From Patescibacteria group bacterium (GTDB lineage: Bacteria > Patescibacteriota > WWE3 > 0-14-0-20-40-13): 41,216 nucleotides of DNA. Below, one piece after another: positions 17,283 to 24,930 of the stretch. The stretch spans positions 1 through 41,216 of the forward strand of contig JAHINB010000008.1 in assembly GCA_018896215.1 (NCBI GenBank), in the 5' to 3' direction. The notes beneath the pieces are model-generated. The model was given only the letters and a program-made list of their open reading frames with translations, did not search any database and was not told where the DNA came from. The first letter of the stretch is position 1, and each line of letters opens with the position of its first letter. The position numbers and the translations under genes were made by a program.

Positions 17283-17903
17283 ATGGCAACAAAAAAAATA
17301 AGCAAGCTTGTTTCTAGCGAAATAGAAAAAGAAGAAGGAAAAAAAGTTAATATTATTGAGCTTTCCAAAGAACCTGATGCCGACTCCAAGTGGTTTGTAA
17401 TTCATACTTATTCGGGTCACGAAGAAAAGGTTGCCAACACCCTACTGCAACGGGTACAAAGCGTAGGTTTGGGATCGCAAATTAGCAAAATCCTCATCCC
17501 AACTCAAGAAAAAATTGTAATTTCGGAGGGCAAAAAACGCAAAGTTGATGAAAGGCTTTTTCCGGGGTATGTGATTGTCTTTATGAAAATGACCGACCCC
17601 AATTGGTATGTGGTGCGTTCCACTCCAGGAGTCACGGGATTTGTGGGCGCGGGATCAAAACCCACCCCGCTTGCCGAATCTGAAGTGGCGACAATTCAAA
17701 AGTTTTCTAAAATAGAGGCGCCGAGATACGAATCACGTTTTAAGGTGGACGACGCGGTAAAGATTACCGATGGGGTGTTTCTTGATTGCATTGGAAAAAT
17801 TATTGATGTTAACGAAGATCAAGGTAAAGTCAAAGTATTAGTTTCGGTATTTGGAAGAGAAACTCCAGTAGAATTGGATTTCCTCCAAATCTCTTCTCTT
17901 TAG
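17283..17903 (+). CDS. nusG: Transcription antitermination factor NusG
   Basis: 206 residues. An N-terminal Lys/Glu-rich extension (about 1-33) precedes the NGN domain (KWFVIHTYSGHEEKV, LFPGYVIVFMKMTDPNWYVVRSTPGVTGFVG) and a KOW domain (about 150-205, DAVKITDGVFLDCIGKIIDVNEDQGKVKV). It couples RNA polymerase to the ribosome or Rho. It starts 2 bp after the secE stop. Confidence 0.97.
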   Translation: MATKKISKLVSSEIEKEEGKKVNIIELSKEPDADSKWFVIHTYSGHEEKVANTLLQRVQSVGLGSQISKILIPTQEKIVISEGKKRKVDERLFPGYVIVFMKMTDPNWYVVRSTPGVTGFVGAGSKPTPLAESEVATIQKFSKIEAPRYESRFKVDDAVKITDGVFLDCIGKIIDVNEDQGKVKVLVSVFGRETPVELDFLQISSL

Positions 17904-17912
17904 AATCTAAAA

Positions 17913-17944
17913 TAGGGATAATCCCAAATTTGGGATTATCCCTA
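17913..17944. repeat. Perfect 32-bp palindrome between nusG and rplK
   Basis: TAGGGATAATCCCAAA followed by its exact reverse complement. No T run follows, so it is not a terminator; it could be an RNase III-type processing site or an L1/L11 control element. It is the only gap over 5 bp in the operon. Confidence 0.75.
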
Positions 17945-17966
17945 ATCGAGTTGAATTTGACCCAAA

Positions 17967-18389
17967 GTGGCAAAAAAAATTAAAACTTACATCAAACTAA
18001 ATATTCAGGCTGGCAAGGCCAATCCCGCTCCTCCCATTGGACCGGCGCTGGGGCAACACGGACTTCCTATTATGGAGTTTTGCAAAGAATACAACGAAAA
18101 AACCAAAAACATGGGGGACGCTGTTGTTCCTGTTGTTATTACTGTTTTCGAAGACCGCACATTTTCATTTATTACCAAAACTCCTCCGGCATCAGACTTG
18201 CTAAGAAAAGCCGCGGGGATAGCCAAAGGCAGTAGCATTCCTAACAAAACCAAGGTTGGCAAAATCACCCAAGCGCAAGTAGAAGAAATTGCCACCAAAA
18301 AAATGCCGGATTTAAATGCTCGGGATCTAGACTCCGCCAGCAAAATTATTGCCGGCACTGCCCGCAGTATGGGAATTGACATTGTTTAA
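17967..18389 (+). CDS. rplK: Ribosomal protein uL11
   Basis: 140 residues, normal length. The N-terminal domain has [18 protein letters not shown] and the C-terminal rRNA-binding domain ends [20 protein letters not shown]-like (here [14 protein letters not shown]). The start codon is GTG. It binds the GTPase centre of the 23S rRNA. Confidence 0.97.
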   Translation: MAKKIKTYIKLNIQAGKANPAPPIGPALGQHGLPIMEFCKEYNEKTKNMGDAVVPVVITVFEDRTFSFITKTPPASDLLRKAAGIAKGSSIPNKTKVGKITQAQVEEIATKKMPDLNARDLDSASKIIAGTARSMGIDIV

Positions 18390-18391
18390 TC

Positions 18392-18901
18392 ATGGGGAAA
18401 AAGCGTAACATTATAATTACCAGCGAATTAGAACCAGAAACTCCGGTTTCTGGCTCTGTTGTTATCTCTAACCCCCCTGCCCTGAGCCTGTCGAAGGGTA
18501 AAAGCCCAACTAAGTCTAAAACCAGGGGTAAGCTCTACACCCAAGCTAAAAAGCTCGTGGACCCCAACAGGCAGTATTCCATCGAGGAAGCTGTACAACT
18601 TGTAAAGCAAATTTCGTTTTCTAAAAAGAACAACACCGTGGAAGCCCACATAAATCTGGGTCTGGATTTAACTAAAAATGAACACAAAATTAGAACAAAG
18701 GAGATAAAAGTGGAAAAATCGGCACCTATTGTTCACACCATAATTGGAAAGGTTGATTTTGATGACAAGCAGTTGGTAGAAAACTTTAAGGCGCTAATGG
18801 TTAAAATTAAAGAAGTCCGCCCCGCAAAAATCAAAGGGGTCTATATTAGATCCGTCTATCTTGCTTCCTCCATGTCTCCTTCCATCAAAGTAGCTCTATA
18901 A
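18392..18901 (+). CDS. rplA: Ribosomal protein uL1 lacking domain II
   Basis: 169 residues against about 230 in normal L1. Residues 49-95 (KLYTQAKKLVDPNRQYSIEE to EAHINLGLDLTK) match the first half of domain I, and 108-167 (HTIIGKVDFDDKQLVENFKAL, KGVYIRSVYLASSM) match its second half. The roughly 90-residue inserted domain II is absent; a short linker at 96-107 replaces it with no stop or frameshift. Domain I carries the main rRNA-binding site, so L1-stalk binding may persist. A 48-residue N-terminal tail contains PALSLSKG, encoded by a palindromic repeat. The gene is intact and in its usual place after rplK. Confidence 0.88.
   Translation: MGKKRNIIITSELEPETPVSGSVVISNPPALSLSKGKSPTKSKTRGKLYTQAKKLVDPNRQYSIEEAVQLVKQISFSKKNNTVEAHINLGLDLTKNEHKIRTKEIKVEKSAPIVHTIIGKVDFDDKQLVENFKALMVKIKEVRPAKIKGVYIRSVYLASSMSPSIKVAL
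18480..18498. repeat. Palindromic repeat CCCTGAGCCTGTCGAAGGG inside rplA
   Basis: This 19-bp imperfect palindrome is familiar to me as a widespread intergenic motif in bacterial genomes. Here it is read in frame as ALSLSKG in the N-terminal tail of L1. Confidence 0.65.
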
Positions 18902-19258
18902 GTGAAGTAAATCTCCAAGCGTCTGCAGAGTGTCTTTTATTTTGGAAAGAAGGTTGCTAATTGCAGAAAGGCGAGAAATTACGGGATCCAAAAAACCGAG
19001 AATACTAGAAGGGAATGCGGGTAGTACCCGATTGATTGAACCCAGAATCAGGCTCGGGGCTAAACTTAGCCCCGAGCCTACTTTGTCTTGGTATAACCTT
19101 TGACAGATATTTAAAAACTCCTGACGATTTTGTTCCCTTTGCTCTTTTTGGGTCGGGGTACTAGCAAAGTCCTGCAACGATAAAGCTAATACTGGTTTTG
19201 TGGTAAGAGAAAACAGGATTAGGGTTAGAAAGGAAACAATTAGCGTTCTTTGGACCAT
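18896..19258 (-). CDS. Small secreted protein of unknown function
   Basis: 120 residues with a signal peptide (MVQRTLIVSFLTLILFSLTTKPVLA). The mature part has a charged segment (TPTQKEQREQNRQEFLNICQRLYQDK) and then hydrophobic, helix-prone text (SRLSAISNLLSKIKDTLQTLGDLLHL). Its start overlaps the clp gene end by 19 bp and its 3' end overlaps rplA by 6 bp. Two palindromes fall inside the frame: GGGTAGTACCC (about 19020) and a near-perfect 30-bp hairpin at 19050-19079. Confidence 0.65.
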   Translation of the reverse strand: MVQRTLIVSFLTLILFSLTTKPVLALSLQDFASTPTQKEQREQNRQEFLNICQRLYQDKVGSGLSLAPSLILGSINRVLPAFPSSILGFLDPVISRLSAISNLLSKIKDTLQTLGDLLHL

Positions 19259-21561
19259 TGAGAATATTGTACCCTAAAATCCGCGCCAAAACTTGCTATC
19301 CCACCACGCACCAAACGGCCATTAAAAATGGCAATATTTAGCGGATCTAAAATTTCTTTTTCTATGATTCGCCTTAATTCCCTTGCTCCGTATTCTTTAA
19401 AATTACCTTTTGCCAAAATTTCCTTCTTGGCAACATCGGTTAAAGTCAGCTTGATTCCCTTTTGTTTTAAACTGACCATAACTGGCGCAAGTTGTAGGTC
19501 AATAATTTTAAGCAAATCTGCCTCATTAAGTTGCCTAAAGACAATTATTTCATCTAGACGGTTTAGAAATTCGGGTTTTAATGTTTTCTTTGTAGCCTCA
19601 AGAAAGAGCTTTTCGTAATTAGGTAAATTAGGGCGATTAGGGAGATTTGGTTCGCCAGCCGGCGAATTAGGGTCTTTTTGACCGAAACCGATTTCCCGAT
19701 GAGCTAGTAATTCCGAACCAATGTTTGATGTTAGAATTACAATGCACTCCCTAAAACTCGCCACTTCTCCCCCACCCCCAGCTAGCTCTCCTTCCTCCAA
19801 AATAGAAAGCAGAATATTCAGAACATCTGGGTGAGCTTTTTCGATTTCGTCAAAAAGAATAATTGATTGGGGGTTTTCTAAAACAAACTCGGTTAACTGC
19901 CCACCCTCGTCGTATCCCACATACCCCGGAGGCGAACCCGTAAGCCTTGCTACAGTGTGCCGTTCCATAAAATCCGCCATGTCCAAACGAAGAAAATTTG
20001 GGGTAGTAAGCTCATAAGCATCTTTTAACACCCGCGCCAAAACCTTTGCGGTTTCGGTTTTTCCCACTCCTGTGGGACCCAAAAATAAAAAGGATCCCGC
20101 TGGTCGCAAACCGCGGTCGGCAATGGCAGTTTCGGCTCTTCTTACAGCCAGAGATAAGGCGTGGGAAGCCCTTTCCTGACCCACAATTTGCTCGTTTATT
20201 TTGTTTTCTAAACGAACCAGTAGGTTGTTATAAGCTTGCGACCTTTTAATTTTAGCAATCTTGTTGTCTTGGAAGCTTAAAATGTCTTTAATATCCTTTA
20301 ACAAAATATTAATTTTTGCCGAATCTTTTTTAAAAAGGTTCTCAATTTTTTTTGTTTCTTCTTTAACACTAGATGCAACCTTAATAGACTTATTAAATTG
20401 GGATTCCACGATAAGCGCGTTTAAGTTGCGGGTTAGCAGGTCTAATTTTTTCTTGGTGGCAGTTTCCGCGGAACTTAATCTTTCTGATCTTACCCTAGAT
20501 TTGGCAATAGCCTCATTGAGCAAAAACACCGCCTTTCCGGGATTAACCTGGGGAACTTTCGTACTCACTTTTGTGCTCTCACATATTTTTGACAATACAT
20601 TATTTGCTACAGTAATTCGTTTATAATAAGCATCGGTTTTTATTTTTTCCCGAAGTATTCTGCAAGTAACGCTAGACGAAAGCTCTAAAACTGGATATTC
20701 CTCCCAAAAATCACTTAGGGATGGTACCCAAGGACGAGAAGCTAAATTGTCATTGGTTGCCCCCAAAAAATTAATCGGCAGATCCTCTTTTAAACCAAAG
20801 TCGCGGTTTAGTGAAAGCGCTGATACTCCAACAATTCCAGAAATCGAAGCTGTATGAATATCATCAAAAAACAAAATTGTTTTTACTCCGTATTTTCCAT
20901 AAGTATTAAGTAAAGCCAAAAGACCTTTTTCGAAAGAATCCCGAAGGGAGTCTAGTAACAAAACCTGCGCTCCTAAAAAGGGTCTGGGAACCTTCCAGTC
21001 ATTAATTTTTTGCGCCAAGCCATAGGCAATTGAGGTTTTTCCAACCCCTGTGGGACCCAAAAGCAACAACGGCTTCCGGTCCCTTTGCAAAAAAGAACTT
21101 AAAATACAATCGATTTCTTTTTCTCGGGAGATTATTTTGGGTAATTTTTTGGTTGCCGCAAGGTAGGTTAGGTTTGTAAATGGAGAAAAGTCGCTGTCAA
21201 AAATACTAGGTTTATAGTCTTTTTGCGCCATTTGAATGGCCTTTTGCGCTAAAAAAGCGTCTTTATAACGAGCAGGTAAACACCAAAGCGTCAGGGCTAA
21301 AAAAGTATGGTAAGGGTAAACTACAGAGGCCGATTCCTTGTAGGCTTCAGTATACGATTTTGCGACCAGCTCGGAGAGATTAAGAGATTTCTCGCTGATT
21401 TTTTTAATAAAGAGAGTGGAAGCAATTTTGGCAACCGTACCATCCCTCTCACAAAGAGCCAAAAAAACAGTGTTGGAAGAAAATAAACCTTGAGAATCTT
21501 CCTTTTTCTCAAGCGAGAGAAGAATTTTTCTTAACGATTCAGATAAATTTGGTAACATCAT
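19240..21561 (-). CDS. ClpC/ClpB-like double-AAA+ ATPase with degenerate first ATPase site
   Basis: 773 residues. A divergent Clp N-domain (about 5-115) is followed by AAA-1 with Walker A GPTGVGKT (169-176) but Walker B ILFFDD (D instead of the catalytic E), and without the usual arginine-finger segment after GATNDN. A coiled middle region (about 360-455) leads to AAA-2, which is intact: GPTGVGKT (495-502), pore loop PPGYVGYDEGG (about 544-554), ILFDE (568-572), and the C-terminal D2-small domain (EYGARELRRIIEKEI). An in-frame Pro/Asn-rich repeat insertion (about residues 635-652) lies in AAA-2. It could be an unfoldase for ClpP or a disaggregase; no ClpP is in view. Confidence 0.88.
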   Translation of the reverse strand: MMLPNLSESLRKILLSLEKKEDSQGLFSSNTVFLALCERDGTVAKIASTLFIKKISEKSLNLSELVAKSYTEAYKESASVVYPYHTFLALTLWCLPARYKDAFLAQKAIQMAQKDYKPSIFDSDFSPFTNLTYLAATKKLPKIISREKEIDCILSSFLQRDRKPLLLLGPTGVGKTSIAYGLAQKINDWKVPRPFLGAQVLLLDSLRDSFEKGLLALLNTYGKYGVKTILFFDDIHTASISGIVGVSALSLNRDFGLKEDLPINFLGATNDNLASRPWVPSLSDFWEEYPVLELSSSVTCRILREKIKTDAYYKRITVANNVLSKICESTKVSTKVPQVNPGKAVFLLNEAIAKSRVRSERLSSAETATKKKLDLLTRNLNALIVESQFNKSIKVASSVKEETKKIENLFKKDSAKINILLKDIKDILSFQDNKIAKIKRSQAYNNLLVRLENKINEQIVGQERASHALSLAVRRAETAIADRGLRPAGSFLFLGPTGVGKTETAKVLARVLKDAYELTTPNFLRLDMADFMERHTVARLTGSPPGYVGYDEGGQLTEFVLENPQSIILFDEIEKAHPDVLNILLSILEEGELAGGGGEVASFRECIVILTSNIGSELLAHREIGFGQKDPNSPAGEPNLPNRPNLPNYEKLFLEATKKTLKPEFLNRLDEIIVFRQLNEADLLKIIDLQLAPVMVSLKQKGIKLTLTDVAKKEILAKGNFKEYGARELRRIIEKEILDPLNIAIFNGRLVRGGIASFGADFRVQYSQWSKER

Positions 21562-21687
21562 TTATTACAAGATTTAAGAAAAAATACTAAAATGTTTCGC
21601 GTCAGCGAAAGCGTAACAAGTTTCATTTATTACAAGATTTAAGAAAAAATACTAAAATGTTTCGCGTCAGCGAAAGCGTAACAAGTT
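21558..21687. repeat. 65-bp perfect tandem duplication (repeat family member C)
   Basis: Units 21558-21622 and 21623-21687 are identical. Each contains TTACAAGATTTAAG, an A-rich tract, the hairpin TTTCGCgtcaGCGAAA and GCGTAACAAG. On the minus strand each hairpin is followed by T-rich sequence, so two weak terminators stand between rpsA and the clp gene. The flanks match the repeats at 513-603 and 36150-36250. Confidence 0.9.
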
Positions 21688-22863
21688 TCACTTATACATC
21701 TTGACATCTTCGATTTGCCTTACAGATAAGCCTAATTTTTGGTTTTGGGGATCGCAAATTGTAACCATGGTAGTAATCTCTTCGCCTTCGGTTAAAGGTC
21801 CCGTTGTCTCGGAGATATGAATTAGACCATCCAGCTTTGCGGGGTGTTTAGGATCACCAACTTCTATGGTAACAAAAGCCCCAAAGGGGACAATTTTAGA
21901 GACTACCCCTTTAACCTTTGATCCTACCGGGTATTTGCTAGATAGCTCCTCCCAAGGGTTAGGAATTAGTGTTTTTATGGAAAGCTGAACTCGTTTTTCC
22001 TGTTTATTAACCTCTATCACCTTAACTTTTACCTTGTCTCCAACTTTGTAAATGTTTCCGGGGTGATAAACCTTTTCCCAAGAAATTTCACTGATATGAA
22101 CCAGACCATCCAACGAAACATCGCCTTTTTTAATATCTACAAAAAGTCCAAAGGGAACAATTCCCGAGACAGCACCCTCTAAAACATCCCCTACTACAAA
22201 CGATGTAAGTTGCTTGTCGGTTAAGTCCTTTTTATTATAGGAACCAGCCGAAGCTAGAGCCTCCCTTTCGGACATAACCAACCTATTTAAGTTTCGGTCG
22301 ACTTCAATAACCTTAACTTTTATTTTTGCTCCCTTAAGTCCCCCAAGACTGGCCTTTTGCTCGGCGGGACTTCCCTCTGCCATAGCGCGACTAAAGTCAG
22401 TAAAGTGAGACTTATCCAAATGCGAAATAGGAATAAAACCTCGTTGCCCCAGCGCATCTACCAAGAGACCCCCTTTGGAGTACTCCAACACCTGAACTTC
22501 TATATATGACCCATCCTGAAACATTCTCTCAAAATCTCTCCATTTGCGCTCTTTTTCGGCCCGCTTTAAAGATAAAACCAAATAGCCATACCTGTCTTCT
22601 GATTGCACTACCGAAACCAAAATGGTATCCCCTTCCTTAAGGTTTTTGTAAGAAAAATCTGTATCCGCAAGCTCGGTACCGCGAATTATCCCTTCGGATT
22701 TAGCTCCGACATCAACTAAAACCTGATCATGCAATACTGACACCACAGTACCTTCAATAATTTGACCTTTTCTAAACGATTTAACCGAAAGCGGGTGTTT
22801 AGTGAGCAATTCCTCCATAAGAGATGCGGACGACACAAGACGAGATAACTTTTTTGGTGACAT
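21688..22863 (-). CDS. rpsA: Ribosomal protein bS1 (four S1 domains)
   Basis: 391 residues with four S1 RNA-binding repeats: about 32-103 (GQIIEGTVVSVLHDQVLVDVG), 119-200 (IEVQVLEYSKGGLLVD), 220-295 (GDVLEGAVSGIVPFGLFVDI) and 310-385 (GSKVKGVVSKIVPFGAFVTI). Domains 3 and 4 are the best conserved. It recruits mRNA to the 30S subunit, which matters in a genome where few genes show Shine-Dalgarno sites. An AAAGGAA site lies about 11 bases before the ATG. Confidence 0.93.
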   Translation of the reverse strand: MSPKKLSRLVSSASLMEELLTKHPLSVKSFRKGQIIEGTVVSVLHDQVLVDVGAKSEGIIRGTELADTDFSYKNLKEGDTILVSVVQSEDRYGYLVLSLKRAEKERKWRDFERMFQDGSYIEVQVLEYSKGGLLVDALGQRGFIPISHLDKSHFTDFSRAMAEGSPAEQKASLGGLKGAKIKVKVIEVDRNLNRLVMSEREALASAGSYNKKDLTDKQLTSFVVGDVLEGAVSGIVPFGLFVDIKKGDVSLDGLVHISEISWEKVYHPGNIYKVGDKVKVKVIEVNKQEKRVQLSIKTLIPNPWEELSSKYPVGSKVKGVVSKIVPFGAFVTIEVGDPKHPAKLDGLIHISETTGPLTEGEEITTMVTICDPQNQKLGLSVRQIEDVKMYK

Positions 22864-22888
22864 ATTTATTAAATTCCTTTCAAGACTA

Positions 22889-22946
22889 TACCTATCTTAC
22901 GCTAGTTTGCAACCCCTAGGGGTTGGAAAAATAGCTTAGATAGGTA
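22889..22946. repeat. Hairpin downstream of 5S (copy 1 of a pair)
   Basis: TACCTATCT (22889-22897) pairs with AGATAGGTA (22938-22946), GCTA with TAGC, and CAACCCC-TA-GGGGTTG at the tip. A related hairpin lies on the other side of 5S at 23107-23167. On the transcribed minus strand it sits at the 3' end of the rRNA operon; processing signal or terminator stem without a clear T run. Confidence 0.7.
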
Positions 22947-22967
22947 TTAAAAACTAGCTGGCTTACT

Positions 22968-23095
22968 TTGTTGCCCCGGCGAAGGATATTTTCCCAAGGG
23001 ACTTCTCCCAAAGTATTTTCTCCGCCATGTCGTTTAACCACTGTGTTCGAAATGGGAACAGGTTGATCCAACAGGCCAAGTCACCGAAGCAACAA
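22968..23095 (-). rRNA. rrf: 5S ribosomal RNA
   Basis: Minus-strand sequence has the 5S helix I (TTTGTTGC with GCAACAAA), the loop with CCCATTTCGAACACAG and the AAACGACATGGCGGAGAA region. Ends are set from helix I and are approximate by a few bases. It is last in the order tRNA-Ala, 23S, 5S. Confidence 0.93.
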
Positions 23096-23106
23096 AGCAA
23101 GCCAAC

Positions 23107-23167
23107 TATATCCATCTTACGCTAGTTTGCAACCCAACGGGTTGCCAAAATAGCTTAGACGGATATA
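23107..23167. repeat. Hairpin upstream of 5S (copy 2 of a pair)
   Basis: TATATCCATCT (23107-23117) pairs with AGACGGATATA (23157-23167; the one A-C mismatch becomes G-U in the transcribed strand), GCTA with TAGC, CAACCC with GGGTTG. The outer and tip stems differ from copy 1 but still pair, while the TTACGCTAGTTTG side is identical. Confidence 0.7.
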
Positions 23168-23207
23168 TACCCGTAGCTCCGACTTTAGGTCGTGAGCGAA
23201 GGGTGTA
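23166..23207. repeat. 42-bp hairpin element in the 23S-5S spacer
   Basis: TATACCC ... GACTTTAGGTC ... GGGTGTA; 39 of 42 bases match the element at 32674-32715 in the leader of the large protease gene. It contains the GACTTTAGGTC core of the hairpins scattered through 23S. Confidence 0.75.
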
Positions 23208-23530
23208 GTTTGCCTAAAAGGTGGATAGAAAAATGAGGCCATTAGTATAACTCGGCTGAACACATTACTGTGCTTACACCTGTTACCTATCAACCTGGTA
23301 GTCTACCAGGAGGCCGTTGGTTAATCTTGAGGTCGGTTTCGTGCTTAGATGCTTTCAGCTCTTATCCGATCCGAACGTAGCTACCCAGCGATGCCACGGG
23401 CGTGACAACTGGTACACTAGAGGTTCGTTCACCGGGGTCCTCTCGTACTACCGGCAAATCCTCGCAACCAACTTCGTCCACAGTGGATAGAGACCGAGCT
23501 GTCTCACAACGCTCTGAACTCATCTAACGC

Positions 23531-23569
<39 letters not shown>

Positions 23570-24156
23570 ATACAGCCCCAGGATGCGACGAGACAACATC
23601 GATGTAGCGAACCACGCCGTCGCTGTGGGCGCTCGGGCGTGACTACTCTGTTATCCCCGGGGTAACTTTTATCCGTTAAGCTCCGACGCATCCATATGCC
23701 ATCGGAGGATCATTAAGCCCTACTTTCGTATCTGTTTGACTTGTATGTCTTTCAGTTAAGCTTGCTTTTGCCTTTACACTTACATCCCGATTTCCATCCG
23801 GGATAAGCAAACCTTTGGGCCCCTCTGTTACCTTTTAAGAGGGGACCGCCCCAGTCAAACTGCCCACCAAGCACTGTTACCTGCCCGGATAACGGGTCAG
23901 GCTAGAGAGACAAGGATTAGAAAGAGTGGTATTTCACTGTTGTCCGACTTTAGGTCGGGACTCCCACCTATCCTACACATCCTAAAACTTGCCTCAATGC
24001 TAAGCTGCAGTAAAGCTCCACGGGGTCTTTTTGTCCAGCTGCAGATAGACTGCATATTCACAGCCACTTCAATTTCGCCGGGCCGGCGGCTAAGAGAGTG
24101 CTCAAGTCGTTACGCCTTTCGTGCGGGTCAGAACTTACCTGACAAGGAATTTCGCT

Positions 24157-24437
24157 TATATTCTTTATCGACGATTGTCGACTCCAGATTGCATTTCCTT
24201 ATCGCACATTATGCAATCACTGCATATCGCTATGCAGACGCCACTATCTCTTTCCCGACTTTAGGTCGGGATTCGGCGTATAGTGAGTGAGGATTTCAGC
24301 CTTTGATACTCTGCTGATCTTTCCTGCTGATTGACCGCACCACTAAGATTTTCACCCTCGACTTTTGGTCGGGGTACTTGTGGATACAACGGTGTTTCCA
24401 GCATTTAGCCGAATTTTACTAAGGCGGCGCTTATTCT
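24157..24437 (-). other. Group I intron at 23S position 1931 (ORF-less, ends in A)
   Basis: 281 nt interrupting exon ...CTAAGGT / AGCGAAATTCC. P1 is clear: exon CTAAGGT pairs with internal guide GCCTTAG (plus 24419-24425) with a U-G pair at the splice site, and exon GCG can form P10 with CGC just before the guide. The core has AATCAGCAGG and ACTATACGCC, typical of group I. With this splice site the last intron base is A, not the usual G. No endonuclease ORF. Contains two members of the CCGAC hairpin family. Confidence 0.88.
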
Positions 24438-24451
24438 ACCTTAGAACAGTT

Positions 24452-24749
24452 CGTGTGTGTTAACTCCAACTCTCGCTGGAGACCGGACTATATCATTCCC
24501 GATTAGATCGGGATTTGGCGTATAGTCTCTGAGGACTCACCTTCTTTAATAGAAGGGTTGCCTGCTGATTGTCTTTATTTTAGAGATTTTCACCTTAATT
24601 TTCGGTACTCTAAACTTTGCAAGAGTTTCCAGCATACAGCCAAATTTATTATAGTAACTACATACTGCTTCGACAAAGCAAGAACAGTTATATGGGTTCG
24701 GCGGAAACCTCACCACATATATTCTCGCTTCGCGGTAGCTTGCGCGAAT
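24452..24749 (-). other. Group I intron at 23S position 1917 (ORF-less)
   Basis: 298 nt inserted in the helix 69 loop after AACTAT. P1: exon GTAACTAT pairs with guide GTAGTTAC (plus 24654-24661), ending in U-G. The core shows GACAATCAGCAGG and the P7 strand TCAGAGACTATACGCC. The last base is G as expected. About 85 nt of extended P1 precede the guide. It shares ATGCTGGAAAC, GGTGAAAATCT and CAATCAGCAGG with the 1931 intron, so the two are paralogues. The exon between them is only AACTGTTCTAAGGT. Confidence 0.9.
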
Positions 24750-24930
24750 ATAGTTACTGCTGCCGTTCACCAGGGCTTAGCTCCAAAGCGTGAACCTTAG
24801 AGTTTGACCTACTGGCACCGGGCAGGCGTCAGTCCCCATACATCCCCTTGCGGGTTAAGCGGAGACCTGTGTTTTTGTTAAACAGTCGCTCGAGCCATTT
24901 ATGTGCCCCCCCCTCATACGAAGCAAAAGA

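Noticed and set aside
24452-24749. Possible homing endonuclease in the 1917 intron
   Set aside because: The intron is only 298 nt and its frames show no LAGLIDADG, HNH or GIY-YIG motif.
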